64,000 nt of DNA from Ignavibacteriota bacterium (GCA_003170475.1 PMZI01000079.1:15191-79190), one strand, 5' to 3'; positions 18,622-26,368 are shown, numbered from the stretch's first letter. Program-made: numbers and translations. Notes: generated from the letters alone by a model not told the origin.

Positions 18622-18650
18622 AGTATAGCACTTGTTGAAATAAAAAGCAA
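18622..18650 (-). promoter_or_regulatory. Sigma70-type promoter of cspA
   Basis: On the minus strand TTGCTT (18650-18645), a 17-nt spacer and TATACT (18627-18622) form a near-consensus promoter with a predicted start near 18615. Confidence 0.65.
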
Positions 18651-18669
18651 GCCTGAGACCACAGCTTGC
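18642..18669 (-). terminator. Candidate terminator after the polymerase gene
   Basis: On the minus strand GCAAGC pairs with GCTTGC across an 11-nt loop and is followed by TTTTT. It lies about 100 nt after the polymerase stop and overlaps the -35 region of the cspA promoter. The stem is short. Confidence 0.45.
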
Positions 18670-18767
18670 ATCAGATGCCATGAGTTCGTGTGGCGGGCCT
18701 CTTTTTGGACGAGGACACAGGCCTTAACGCATTGGAATTCAAAGGTTTTGTGGCTTTCGGACCCGTG

Positions 18768-21215
18768 CTATGCAATTTCTGACTCGTCAAGCCAAATGCC
18801 AAATTCTCCTGCCTCCTCTTCAGGAGGGCTTGCCTCTTCCTTGGAGACACTCTTCTTTTTTTGAATATGGATATGCTGGGGATCAAACCCAAAGAGATCC
18901 TCTCCGGCGAATACCTGCTTGAACTCATCCGGTTCGAAGAAAAGATCAAATTTCTTGGAACACTCGTCGAGTCGATCAATGTAATATGCAGTGTTTTCGT
19001 CGGGGAAGTGAGGCTCCCATTCCGCAGCGAGCTTGGCATTTTCGATTATTTTGACGCCTGCGTGTTGCCCAGTGACGTAGTAGGACAGACGATCGCCAGT
19101 TTTCGGACGGAGCCCAGAGCGTCTTGCCACCTCGTAGGCAACGGAAGCCTTTCTTTTCCCCCCGGTAAGTTCCAGATCATACGTTTCTATGGAATCGCGG
19201 ATGGACTCAGTACGACAGAAGTCGGCCACATCCCATCGATGTTGTGAGATGTCCTGGGAGAAAGAAACGTACAGCTCATGGAGACTCTTTACATCCCCCT
19301 GAAGCAAGCAACTGATGCACTGCTGAATGTAGTTCTTCGCGAAGCGCTCCAATGAGCGCGAGATCAGCGAACTTCCCTTGATCGTGAGCCGATCCCGATA
19401 GTCGAGCAAGGCATAGTTCTTCTTTCGGTAGCTCAGAATCTTTTTATAGCGGCCAGCAAGAACGAGATTGATGCCGGGTGGAAGTGCCTGAGAGAGCTTC
19501 TCGACAAACGCGAGTTCCTGTTCTTCACTTCGCACGTTGTCGGGGGGAACGAAATAGAGACCGTCCGTATCGGCTTCGATGACAACTACGTTACGGAGAT
19601 CCAATTCATGGATGATGGAGCGGAGCAGCTCCTGACCAGAAGCGGTCACCCGGTCGGCCTGCTCATAATCGTTGAAGAGACCGCGTGGATAGCCAAGATA
19701 CCCGTAGAATGAATTGACGAGGACCTTGAGAGAGGATTCAAAGGCATCAGCAGCTTGACGTTCACCTTCATCGGTCAATGATTGCACAGCATGCTTCGCG
19801 TCGAGCCGGGTTGTTGTGAGCGATTTTACCAATTGTTGGAATACATCGAGCTGGTCGCTTGATGGCTTGATCTGCAACGAGATCATGATGGAAGGATACA
19901 GCGACTCGATGTCGGCATGAAGGACATTGTCCACAATGCCCGTGACAAAGATGTCGGTATACGCTCCAGTCCTTTGGGAACCAAGCTGAGGTTTCGGGAT
20001 GGAATGTTTCTGTCGGATGTACTCCCGCAGCATCATCAATTCGATCTTGGACGCACTGCCGGCACGGAGGAGAGCATCGAGGGAAAGAGGAACCATCTGT
20101 GCCTGGAAGAGGGGGCTTCGGGTCAGACGTTCACTGATGGACCGAATGTCCCTGCAATCCTGCTCAGCCTGCTGCACGACGAGCTCCGGTTGACTTGCCC
20201 ATGTCGCAGAGATTTTCTCCTGAGGGACATTCTCAGCTTTGGATGTCGTGAGACCGAAGTGCTGAGCAAGAGAGCGAAGCCCGTACTGGTTGAGAGTACG
20301 TTTGGACATGTCATATGTGTGGGCAAGTGATTTTGTGTCGATGAGGTGACGTCCGGGAATCTCGAACATGGTGTTTTCAAGATCAGGCTCGAGCGGATTG
20401 CCTCGCAGCGAAAAGGACTTTATCTCTGCATTGTCCCTCCCAATGTAGAGTTCGACAGAAGTGAGTTCTGCACGGCAGGCGAGGCAGGGGAGAACTCGAT
20501 CGTACAGATCATGCCCCTCGATGATATCCGGGTCCTTCTCCGCCACAAGCGCCACGAATCGCCGCAGAATTTCTTCTTCCTTCAACTTTCGCCCGTCGAG
20601 AACCTCTTCCCATCCGCGATTGTCCGACAACGCGACGACGAGAAGCCGGTCTTCGGATTTGCGTGGATCGTTTTTCTTGCCTGCTTTCGAATGGACTTCG
20701 ATGCTTACCTGGAGGCGGTGGAGGTCGTCGAACGTCATCCCTTTGAAGAGGGTCACACCGGATTGAAGGAGGTACTGAGTGAGAGGGTCAGGCTTCAGAA
20801 ACAGAGGCTCCACTTCCGAATAATGGTTCGCTCTCCGTAAAGCACTCTTGTTGTAGTTCGCGAGGCAGAATCGTACGGCCTCCCAGAGATCACTCCATCG
20901 CAAAAATGCAGAGAGGTAGCGATAGTAGTTCGTTCCGGCAAGTTCTTTGATCCAGAAACGCTTCGGGAAGCCTTCGATGAGACCGGGATGGGAAAGGAAG
21001 AAAAAGGGAAAAAAGTCGACGTCCGAGTGTTGGATCTGTCCGTGTCTCTGCGCAGTTTCACTCGGTTCGGGCGGACGCGTGTAGATGCGAACAGAAGTCT
21101 CACCGAGCTGTTGAACCGCGACGACGCCTTGCAGTTCGCTCTGCCCATAGAGAACCGGATCGATCGGGATCGATCGATCCGGTTTGGCAACATCACTTCT
21201 TGTTCGCTTCGACAT
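18768..21215 (-). CDS. polB: Family B DNA polymerase with degenerate exonuclease site
   Basis: An 815-residue DNA polymerase related to E. coli Pol II. The polymerase site is intact: motif [10 protein letters not shown] (Asp435), motif [10 protein letters not shown] (Lys497) and motif [10 protein letters not shown] (Asp549, Asp551), plus KKNYAL and IKGSSLISR. The 3'-5' exonuclease site is eroded. Exo I reads VSIE, with Ser171 where Asp is needed. Exo II reads GHDLYDRVL, with Val241 for Asp. Exo III reads QAEQDC, keeping Asp353 but losing the Tyr. Proofreading is thus probably absent, suggesting a specialised or translesion role. The start overlaps the slipin gene by 23 nt; a Ser/Glu-rich tail ends the protein. 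Confidence 0.88.
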   Translation of the reverse strand: MSKRTRSDVAKPDRSIPIDPVLYGQSELQGVVAVQQLGETSVRIYTRPPEPSETAQRHGQIQHSDVDFFPFFFLSHPGLIEGFPKRFWIKELAGTNYYRYLSAFLRWSDLWEAVRFCLANYNKSALRRANHYSEVEPLFLKPDPLTQYLLQSGVTLFKGMTFDDLHRLQVSIEVHSKAGKKNDPRKSEDRLLVVALSDNRGWEEVLDGRKLKEEEILRRFVALVAEKDPDIIEGHDLYDRVLPCLACRAELTSVELYIGRDNAEIKSFSLRGNPLEPDLENTMFEIPGRHLIDTKSLAHTYDMSKRTLNQYGLRSLAQHFGLTTSKAENVPQEKISATWASQPELVVQQAEQDCRDIRSISERLTRSPLFQAQMVPLSLDALLRAGSASKIELMMLREYIRQKHSIPKPQLGSQRTGAYTDIFVTGIVDNVLHADIESLYPSIMISLQIKPSSDQLDVFQQLVKSLTTTRLDAKHAVQSLTDEGERQAADAFESSLKVLVNSFYGYLGYPRGLFNDYEQADRVTASGQELLRSIIHELDLRNVVVIEADTDGLYFVPPDNVRSEEQELAFVEKLSQALPPGINLVLAGRYKKILSYRKKNYALLDYRDRLTIKGSSLISRSLERFAKNYIQQCISCLLQGDVKSLHELYVSFSQDISQHRWDVADFCRTESIRDSIETYDLELTGGKRKASVAYEVARRSGLRPKTGDRLSYYVTGQHAGVKIIENAKLAAEWEPHFPDENTAYYIDRLDECSKKFDLFFEPDEFKQVFAGEDLFGFDPQHIHIQKKKSVSKEEASPPEEEAGEFGIWLDESEIA

Positions 21216-21981
21216 TCAGAAAGGGTTTGAGCAAATCAATCGGAACCGGGAAGATGGTTGTTGAATTGTTTTCGGTGGCAATCTCCCGTAGCGTCTGCAG
21301 ATAGCGCAGCGTCAGGGCGCTCGGCTCATCGGCGAGAATGTGTGCGGCATCTGCCAGGCGTTGGGAAGCCTGGAATTCTCCTTCGGCAGCGATGACCTTT
21401 GCACGACGCTCTCGTTCGGCTTCGGCCTGTTTCGCCATCGCGCGTTGCATCTCTTGCGGCAAATCGATCTGCTTCACCTCGACGTTTGACACCTTGACTC
21501 CCCATGGTTCGGTGTGGCTGTCGATGATTTGCTGAAGCTTCAGGTTGATCTTTTCGCGTTCTGAAAGAAGCTCATCTAACTCCGATTGTCCCAGCACGCT
21601 TCGAAGCGTTGTCTGAGACAGCTGCGAAGTGGCGAACAAGTAGTTTTCCACATCCAGAATTGCCTTGTCGGGGTCCATCACCCGGAAGTAGACGACCGCG
21701 TTCACTTTGATGGACACGTTGTCCTTCGTGATCACATCCTGGGGAGGGACATCCATGACGACGGTGCGGAGACTAACCTTGATCATCTTGTCGATAATGG
21801 GGACAAGAACGATGAGCCCCGGGCCGTTGCCGCCTCCGCCCGGATTGAAGGCCGCCTTGGATTTCCTCCCAAGTCGGAAAATGACCGCACGCTCATAGTC
21901 GCGGAGTACCCTGATTGAATTCGCGATGATGATGAAAACAAACGCAACTACGATAAGCAGCAGCACTGCATAGGGTGTCAT
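21193..21981 (-). CDS. Slipin (stomatin/prohibitin SPFH-family membrane protein)
   Basis: A 262-residue membrane scaffold of the stomatin type. One N-terminal membrane helix (about residues 4-25) is followed by the SPFH/band-7 domain: [10 protein letters not shown], the [13 protein letters not shown] loop, [15 protein letters not shown] and [14 protein letters not shown] charged coiled coil ([19 protein letters not shown]) comes next. It lies 28 nt after nfeD; slipin-NfeD pairs are widespread and thought to organise membrane microdomains, with NfeD protease acting on the slipin. It continues directly into the polymerase gene by overlap. Confidence 0.9.
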   Translation of the reverse strand: MTPYAVLLLIVVAFVFIIIANSIRVLRDYERAVIFRLGRKSKAAFNPGGGGNGPGLIVLVPIIDKMIKVSLRTVVMDVPPQDVITKDNVSIKVNAVVYFRVMDPDKAILDVENYLFATSQLSQTTLRSVLGQSELDELLSEREKINLKLQQIIDSHTEPWGVKVSNVEVKQIDLPQEMQRAMAKQAEAERERRAKVIAAEGEFQASQRLADAAHILADEPSALTLRYLQTLREIATENNSTTIFPVPIDLLKPFLNVEANKK

Positions 21982-22009
21982 GGAAAACTCCTTTCGGCTT
22001 CAACAACGC

Positions 22010-23299
22010 TTATGATTTTACCTCTTCGACGTGCAATGTGAGGTTTTCTACACTTACGACACGAATTCTTGCATCTTTCGTTATCGGACCTGAATCAGCG
22101 ATCGCATTCCAGATTTCACCATGAACACGGACGTGACCTTCGGGATGGAGTGTGGTCAGAGATTCGCCGATCTCGCCGATGAGGCCCTCGCGTCCGGTCG
22201 GGGGTTTCGATTTCAGTGCCCTCAAGCCGTAGCCGACGACGAACATGAAGAACAAGAGTGAAAGGGCGGCGCTTGTCAGTATGACACTCCACGAGATCTG
22301 TACAAATTCGAGCGCGGAGTCGGAGCGGATCAGCATCATGGATCCAAGCACGAGCGCAATGACGCCTCCGACAGAGAGAACACCATGGCTTACCGCTTTG
22401 ATGTCCACGATGAAGAGGAGAATGCCAAAGAGTATGAGGCCCAATCCCGCGAAATTGACGGGGAGGGTGTGCATGGAGTAGAAAGCTAATATCAAACTAA
22501 TCCCACCGACGACTCCGGGGAGCACGGCTCCGGGATTGTAGAGTTCGAAGAGGAGGCCATAGATGCCCAGAAGCATCAGAATGTAGGCTATGTTGGGGTC
22601 GCTGAATGTATCGAGCACCTTCTCGGAGAATCCCATTTCGGATTGCTCGATGACGAGTCCCTTCGTGTGAAGAGTCCTCGGACCCGAAGGAAGCACCACT
22701 ATTCGGCCATCGATCTGAAGTAAGAGACTGTCGAGGTTTCGAGAGATCAAGTCGATCACGTTCGCGTGGAGCGCCTCTGTTTCCGTGATGGAAATACTTC
22801 TCCGCACGGCTTCTTCCGCCCACTGGATATTGCGTTGTCGCTTCTCGGCGATTGTTCGGACGAATGCCGCGGCATCATTCGTCGCTTTTTCTGTCATCGT
22901 GGAGTCCATGGGACCCTGCATCGAAACGGGATGAGCTGCTCCGATATTCGTGCCGGGCGCCATTGCAGCGACGTTTGCCGCGAGCGTGATGAAGACACCT
23001 GCCGAAGCTGATTGAGCACCTGCCGGAGAGACATACACGACGATGGGGATCTTGGCTTCAAGCATGTCGCTTACCATCATTCGGGTGGATTTGAGAAGTC
23101 CACCCGGCGTGTTCAACTCGATGATGAGGCATTCGGCGTTGTTCTCTGCTGCAGTTTGAACCGCTCGATGGAGGTACCCTGCCGAAGCAGGATTGATTGA
23201 GCCGTCGATCTTGATGACATATCCCTTTTGAGAGAATGTCAGCGAGGGCACGAGTGTCACAAAGAGGAAGAGAAAGGTCGCAGTTTGAATGTGTTTCAT
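22010..23299 (-). CDS. nfeD: NfeD-type membrane serine protease (ClpP class) with OB domain
   Basis: A 429-residue long-form NfeD. A signal peptide (about 1-23) is followed by a ClpP-like protease domain with LNTPGGLL, SPAGAQSASAG (nucleophile Ser97 or Ser99) and a lysine at 138 (TEKAT), matching the Ser-Lys dyad of archaeal 1510-N proteases. Four or five membrane helices come next (about 235-360). The C-terminal soluble OB-fold NfeD domain contains GEIGESLTTLHPEGHVRVHGEIW-like strands. Its likely partner and substrate is the slipin encoded 28 nt downstream. Confidence 0.9.
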   Translation of the reverse strand: MKHIQTATFLFLFVTLVPSLTFSQKGYVIKIDGSINPASAGYLHRAVQTAAENNAECLIIELNTPGGLLKSTRMMVSDMLEAKIPIVVYVSPAGAQSASAGVFITLAANVAAMAPGTNIGAAHPVSMQGPMDSTMTEKATNDAAAFVRTIAEKRQRNIQWAEEAVRRSISITETEALHANVIDLISRNLDSLLLQIDGRIVVLPSGPRTLHTKGLVIEQSEMGFSEKVLDTFSDPNIAYILMLLGIYGLLFELYNPGAVLPGVVGGISLILAFYSMHTLPVNFAGLGLILFGILLFIVDIKAVSHGVLSVGGVIALVLGSMMLIRSDSALEFVQISWSVILTSAALSLLFFMFVVGYGLRALKSKPPTGREGLIGEIGESLTTLHPEGHVRVHGEIWNAIADSGPITKDARIRVVSVENLTLHVEEVKS

Positions 23300-23418
23300 G
23301 TGGAGCTCCTCATCATCTCTTTCTATGAATCCTCGCGCGTTTCGAGAGGGAACGCAAGGTCTGTCGAGAATTGTTGGAGCTTACAGTGTGCAACGAAAGA
23401 ATCTATAAGGTCAACGAG

Positions 23419-23505
23419 CGGAGAGAGTGGGATTCGAACCCACGGTACCCTTTCAGGCACACACGCTTTCCAGGCGTGCCAGTTCAGCCACTCCTGCATC
23501 TCTCC
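23419..23505 (-). tRNA. tRNA-Ser(GGA)
   Basis: A type II tRNA on the minus strand. The 7-bp acceptor stem is GGAGAGA / TCTCTCC with discriminator G. The anticodon stem CACGC / GCGTG encloses CTGGAAA, giving anticodon GGA (serine UCC/UCU). There is a long variable arm and a T arm GTGGG-TTCGAAT-CCCAC. The 3' CCA is not encoded. Confidence 0.95.
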
Positions 23506-23523
23506 GAGGCTTTATCGGCCTTG

Positions 23524-23552
23524 AAAATAGCAAAACAAGTGCCGAAATGCAA
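23524..23552 (-). promoter_or_regulatory. Candidate promoter for tRNA-Ser(GGA)
   Basis: On the minus strand TTGCAT, 17 nt and TATTTT place transcription start near 23517, about 12 nt before the mature tRNA end. Confidence 0.45.
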
Positions 23553-23643
23553 TGAGGTCTGACCTTGAGTGAGTTTTCTCACCAAATTCCCAGAAGAATC
23601 ATTTGTCATGCTGGTCCTTTTCGCTTGGGGCGGAATCCACGCC

Positions 23644-24009
23644 TAGAGCATTCTTGTCGTGGCGGTCCAGCAATCCGTTTGCAGTCTTATCGACGATGAA
23701 TTGAGGACCAACGGCTACGCAGTTGTAAGTGTGGAAAATGGTTGGGCTGTCAATGTGAAGGTAGTTGAGCTTGTCCCTGAACGCATTCTCCAGCACGTCA
23801 TGATGCCGCTCCTGACGGGGTTCGATGTCCTAGGAGCGCTACTCGAAAACGGCATAGCCCGAAATGTTCCCCCATTTGGCGGTAACACCCTTAAATGAGA
23901 GGATCAGCTTCTGAGGCGCCTTAAACTTGGTGCAGACGACTGCATCGCAAAGCCGTTCTATCCAAACAAACCCACTGCTCGCATCAAAACAGTATCAAGA
24001 CATCATTGA
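23644..24009 (+). pseudogene. Decayed response-regulator receiver domain
   Basis: One reading frame encodes a recognisable receiver domain of about 120 residues with an internal TGA at 23896-23898. The order is ILVV, then LIDDELRTNGYAVVSVENG, HVMMPLLTGFDVL, RNVP, stop, and LKLGADDCIAKPF. The acidic pair after ILVV is AV instead of DD. The phospho-accepting Asp of the usual LLDVMMP is His (LQHVMMP). A TAG sits where a start codon would be. Only the conserved Lys (AKPF) remains. It is therefore a non-functional remnant, flanked by tRNA-Ser genes. The neighbouring 127 nt hold only the tRNA promoter. Confidence 0.8.
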
Positions 24010-24085
24010 AAGTGATGACAGGTTCTGACATTCATCCTACAGGTCCGTTTGGCGTTCTGAGGTATTTGTATTGGATGCGAAAGAA

Positions 24086-24114
24086 TTGAACTTCGTAAAA
24101 TTTATCTGTAAATT
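24086..24114 (+). promoter_or_regulatory. Promoter of tRNA-Ser(CGA)
   Basis: TTGAAC (24086-24091), a 17-nt spacer and TAAATT (24109-24114) give a predicted start near 24121, 16 nt before the mature tRNA. Confidence 0.6.
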
Positions 24115-24136
24115 ATCACGTCAGGGTAAACCACAC

Positions 24137-24224
24137 GGAAGGGTGCGAGAGTGGTTGAATCGACCGGTCTCGAAAACCGGAATACCGCGAAGCGGTATCG
24201 AGGGTTCGAATCCCTCCCCTTCCG
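24137..24224 (+). tRNA. tRNA-Ser(CGA)
   Basis: A type II tRNA with acceptor stem GGAAGGG / CCCTTCC and discriminator G. The anticodon stem CCGGT / ACCGG encloses CTCGAAA, giving anticodon CGA (serine UCG). The variable arm is ATACCGCGAAGCGGTAT and the T arm is GAGGG-TTCGAAT-CCCTC. CCA is not encoded. A terminator follows 10 nt downstream. Confidence 0.95.
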
Positions 24225-24234
24225 CATAGCTAAG

Positions 24235-24261
24235 AAGCCGGTCAGCAGATACCGGCTTTTT
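24235..24261 (+). terminator. Terminator of tRNA-Ser(CGA)
   Basis: Stem AAGCCGGT / ACCGGCTT with an 8-nt loop and a run of five T. A near-identical hairpin follows the second, broken tRNA copy. Confidence 0.85.
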
Positions 24262-24329
24262 CAATTTATTCCCGGGCCGAGTCTTTTTGCTGGGAGGCCG
24301 AAATCATTTGGCGGAGAGCGAGAGTGGTT

Positions 24330-24395
24330 TGAGTCAGAGGCTCATCCCCGCCCGCCAAAGTGTTTCACGATTGGCGGGCAGGCGCCTCCGACGGA
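24330..24395. repeat. GC-rich palindromic insert in the D loop
   Basis: Contains the perfect 9-bp inverted repeat GCCCGCCAA / TTGGCGGGC (12-nt loop) and a small CTCCG-A-CGGAG palindrome. TTTGGCGG at 24307 also pairs with CCGCCAAA at 24352. It shares the CCCCGCCCG core with the second insert, suggesting related mobile palindromes. Confidence 0.6.
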
Positions 24396-24446
24396 GAATC
24401 GACCGGTCTCGAAAACCGGAATACCGCGAAGCGGTATCGAGGGTTC

Positions 24447-24492
24447 CCCGCCCGACCGCTCTCAAAGATCAACGTGGGGTCGAGCGGGCGGG
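24447..24492. repeat. 46-nt palindromic insert in the T loop
   Basis: Together with one flanking base on each side, the insert forms the 9-bp inverted repeat CCCCGCCCG / CGGGCGGGG around a 30-nt centre. The flanks rejoin into the exact sequence of the intact tRNA-Ser, so the insertion boundaries are unambiguous to within one base. Confidence 0.7.
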
Positions 24493-24519
24493 GAATCCCT
24501 CCCCTTCCGCAGTAACAAT

Positions 24520-24547
24520 AAGCCGGTCATCGCGTACCGGCTTTTTT
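24520..24547 (+). terminator. Terminator copy after the broken tRNA
   Basis: Stem AAGCCGGT / ACCGGCTT with an 8-nt loop of different sequence from the first copy, then six T. The 165 nt after it hold no supported gene. Confidence 0.8.
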
Positions 24548-24713
24548 GTTTTTCGAACTCTTCTCGTCTCACTTCTTCGATGGTGCTTCAGCGATGCCAA
24601 CGTGGTGGGGGAACATTTCTGGCGCATGAAATGTTTAGAGATTGTAGTCGAATGAGATCGTTCCTTTATTTGGGAAAACGGAGGGAGTATTCGTTGAGGT
24701 GCTGGGCGTTATC

Positions 24714-24742
24714 TTGACAATCGCTCGTGGTTTGCCTATATT
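24714..24742 (+). promoter_or_regulatory. Strong sigma70-type promoter of perR
   Basis: TTGACA (24714-24719), 17-nt spacer and TATATT (24737-24742) give a predicted start near 24749, inside the palindrome that follows. Confidence 0.72.
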
Positions 24743-24743
24743 G

Positions 24744-24769
24744 CCACTTGATTTATGATAACAAAGTGG
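24744..24769 (+). promoter_or_regulatory. Candidate PerR autoregulatory operator
   Basis: A 26-nt imperfect palindrome with perfect CCACTT / AAGTGG arms overlaps the predicted transcription start. Its core TTGATTTATGATAACAA resembles the AT-rich Per/Fur box style. The position fits autorepression; binding is inferred. Confidence 0.45.
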
Positions 24770-24773
24770 TGCC

Positions 24774-25169
24774 ATGCAAGCCATCGGGACAAAACGAAGT
24801 AGGCAGCGCGAGAAGATCTACCAGGTCCTGAAAAAGACCGTTGCGCATCCAACCGCAGAGTGGGTGTATGAGCAAGTCCGTACTCAAATGCCCCGGGTGT
24901 CACTTGGCACCGTCTATCGAAACCTCCACATCCTCACAGCTCAGGGTAAAATTCAGGAACTCGATTTTGGAGAAGGGCTTCATCGCTACGATGCAACAGT
25001 GAATCAGCACTATCATTTTGTGTGTGAACACTGCGGTATCGTGATGGACCTTGACGTTCCACCTCAGCAAGACCTCCATGATCGAGTACGTGATCTTGTT
25101 CCGGGCAAGGTCACGGGGCATCGCCTCGACTTTTTCGGGGTATGTACTGCTTGTCTGAGCAAAAGCTGA
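24774..25169 (+). CDS. perR: Fur-family regulator, PerR-like peroxide sensor
   Basis: A 131-residue Fur-superfamily repressor with a winged-helix N-terminal half (RVSLGTVYRNLHIL recognition region) and a metal-binding dimer domain. Compared with Bacillus PerR recalled from memory, every key residue falls at a constant offset of 12: regulatory-site His25, Asp73, His79, His81 and Asp92, and the zinc cysteines Cys84, Cys87, Cys124 and Cys127. The aspartate at 92, rather than Glu, favours PerR over Fur. Two peroxiredoxin genes directly downstream support a peroxide-sensing role. A consensus promoter with a palindrome over the start site suggests autoregulation. Confidence 0.85.
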   Translation: MQAIGTKRSRQREKIYQVLKKTVAHPTAEWVYEQVRTQMPRVSLGTVYRNLHILTAQGKIQELDFGEGLHRYDATVNQHYHFVCEHCGIVMDLDVPPQQDLHDRVRDLVPGKVTGHRLDFFGVCTACLSKS

Positions 25170-25321
25170 GAACCTCATATCGATTTCTTGCCAAAGTGTC
25201 GTGCGCTTCTTCAAGTTGTGAATGCAAACCCTCAAGTGCCGTGAGAGCCAAGGGACATCTCTCCCTGTTTCGGAGGAGCGGCGCTCATGAGTGTTCCTGA
25301 TGAGGAACTCTGCTTGAAATC

Positions 25322-25334
25322 GTGATTAAATCAC
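25322..25334 (+). promoter_or_regulatory. Candidate PerR operator upstream of the peroxiredoxins
   Basis: GTGATTAAATCAC is a perfect 13-nt inverted repeat just downstream of a TTGAAA box, 46 nt before the peroxiredoxin start. It shares the TGATT core with the palindrome at the perR promoter. The rest of the 210-nt gap shows no gene. Confidence 0.42.
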
Positions 25335-25380
25335 TAATTGCAGCCTGAGCTACCCGAACCGATAGCTGAATGGAGGAATC

Positions 25381-25854
25381 ATGGCAGTAACCATAGGAAA
25401 CAAAGCGCCTGATTTTGCGCTTTTCGACACAGAGAAGAAAGTTCGTTCGCTCACGGAATTCCTTGGAAAGAAGACCGTGCTCGCATTCTATCCGGGTGCA
25501 TTCACGGGAGTATGCACGAAGGAACTCTGCGCGTTGCGGGATTCGATGACCCGATTCAATGAGCTCAATGCTCAGGTCGTCGGCATCAGTGTTGATTCGC
25601 CGTTTGCCAACAAGGCGTTTGCGGCGCAGAACAATCTCCAATTTCCGATCCTGTCTGATTTCACCAGGACGACGATACAGGCGTATGGAATCGTCCACGA
25701 TGGCTTCGCCGGACTCACGGGATATATAGCCTCGAAACGGTCTGTGTTCGTGCTTGACAAAAACGGGGTCGTGCGATATGCATGGGTGTCCGATAATCCC
25801 GGGGTGGAACCGAACTACGACGAAGTGACAAAAGCTCTTGCATCCATCGTATAA
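25381..25854 (+). CDS. Peroxiredoxin (AhpE/Bcp-like thiol peroxidase)
   Basis: A 157-residue cytoplasmic thioredoxin-fold peroxidase. The peroxidatic site reads PGAFTGVCTKELC, with Cys45 as nucleophile preceded by the conserved Thr and Pro, and Cys50 a possible resolving residue. APDFALFDTE and a C-terminal LDKNGVVRYAW strand fit the AhpE/Bcp branch. It reduces H2O2 or organic peroxides using thiol donors. A GGAGG site precedes the ATG. It lies between perR and a second peroxiredoxin, so it is likely PerR-controlled. Confidence 0.88.
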   Translation: MAVTIGNKAPDFALFDTEKKVRSLTEFLGKKTVLAFYPGAFTGVCTKELCALRDSMTRFNELNAQVVGISVDSPFANKAFAAQNNLQFPILSDFTRTTIQAYGIVHDGFAGLTGYIASKRSVFVLDKNGVVRYAWVSDNPGVEPNYDEVTKALASIV

Positions 25855-25918
25855 AGAATGAATCCGCGGCCCTGATGCCGAAGCTCGGATGTCCAACATG
25901 CAAACAGGAGAGAGGATG

Positions 25919-26368
25919 ATGAAGCTCGGTGAGAAGGCCCCGGCGTTTTCGCTTCCAACCGGCGACGGAAGGACGATCAGCCTGAAGGATTTCAAGGGAA
26001 AGAAAGTAGTGCTCTACTTCTACCCCAAGGACAGTACTTCCGGATGCACTAAGGAAGCCTGTTCATTCCAGGAGAACCTCTCTGCATTGAAGAAGAAAGG
26101 GGCAGTTCTCCTGGGTGTAAGTGCGGACAGTGCGAGCTCGCACGCGAAGTTTGCGGCGAAATACGATCTGAGTTTTCCTCTCCTCAGCGACGAAAAGAAA
26201 GAGGTCCTCAAAGCATACCATGTTTGGAAGGAAAAAGGCATGTACGGCAGGAAGTACATGGGAATCGAGCGCACGACGTTTGTCATCGATGAAAGTGGGG
26301 AGATTGCGCACATCTTTCAAAAGGTTAAGGTTGACGGACACTCCGAGGAGGTCTTGGATGTCCTCTGA
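25919..26368 (+). CDS. bcp: Peroxiredoxin, bacterioferritin comigratory protein type
   Basis: A 149-residue PrxQ/Bcp thiol peroxidase. The active site reads PKDSTSGCTKEACSF, with peroxidatic Cys43 and the close resolving Cys48 that is diagnostic of Bcp. GEKAPAFSLPTGDG and the ERTTFVIDESGEI strand complete the fold. AGGAG 8 nt upstream supports the ATG at 25919, although in-frame ATGs exist at 25889 and 25916. It sits 64 nt after the first peroxiredoxin and 18 nt before the PTPS gene, so the oxidative and pterin genes may share a transcript. Confidence 0.9.
   Translation: MKLGEKAPAFSLPTGDGRTISLKDFKGKKVVLYFYPKDSTSGCTKEACSFQENLSALKKKGAVLLGVSADSASSHAKFAAKYDLSFPLLSDEKKEVLKAYHVWKEKGMYGRKYMGIERTTFVIDESGEIAHIFQKVKVDGHSEEVLDVL

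Larger units (their letters stand above)
24311..24510 (+). pseudogene. Interrupted tRNA-Ser(CGA) copy carrying two palindromic inserts
   Basis: A second copy of the tRNA-Ser(CGA) just upstream. GCGAGAGTGGTT (24318-24329) matches the D-arm region. The stretch from 24396 to 24446 is identical to the functional gene across the anticodon arm, variable arm and half of the T arm. The 3' end from 24493 to 24510 is identical again. About 66 nt split the D loop, and exactly 46 nt (24447-24492) split the T loop between TTC and GAAT. The 5' acceptor strand is GCGGAGA and cannot pair with CCCTTCC, so even precise removal of the inserts would not restore a tRNA. The unit includes its own terminator copy, implying a tandem duplication followed by insertion. 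Confidence 0.8.

Noticed and set aside
18520-18864. Plus-strand frame in the region upstream of cspA
   Set aside because: It overlaps the cspA promoter and leader and the polymerase end, and its translation shows no domain or signal features.
23896-23898. Internal TGA of the receiver frame as a selenocysteine codon
   Set aside because: The active-site Asp and acidic pair are also lost and the start codon is replaced by TAG, so decay explains the stop better; no selenocysteine element was recognised.
24311-24510. Second tRNA-Ser locus as a functional gene with introns
   Set aside because: Even with both inserts removed the 5' acceptor strand GCGGAGA does not pair with CCCTTCC, and bacterial tRNA introns of this type and position are not known.
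24151-24717. Protein-coding frame across the two tRNA-Ser copies
   Set aside because: The frame is produced by the GC-rich tRNA and palindrome sequence and repeats itself with the duplication; no protein family resemblance.
24774-25169. Assignment of the Fur-family gene as Fur or Zur
   Set aside because: All PerR-specific ligands including the Asp equivalent of Asp104 are present and peroxiredoxins are adjacent, so PerR fits better.
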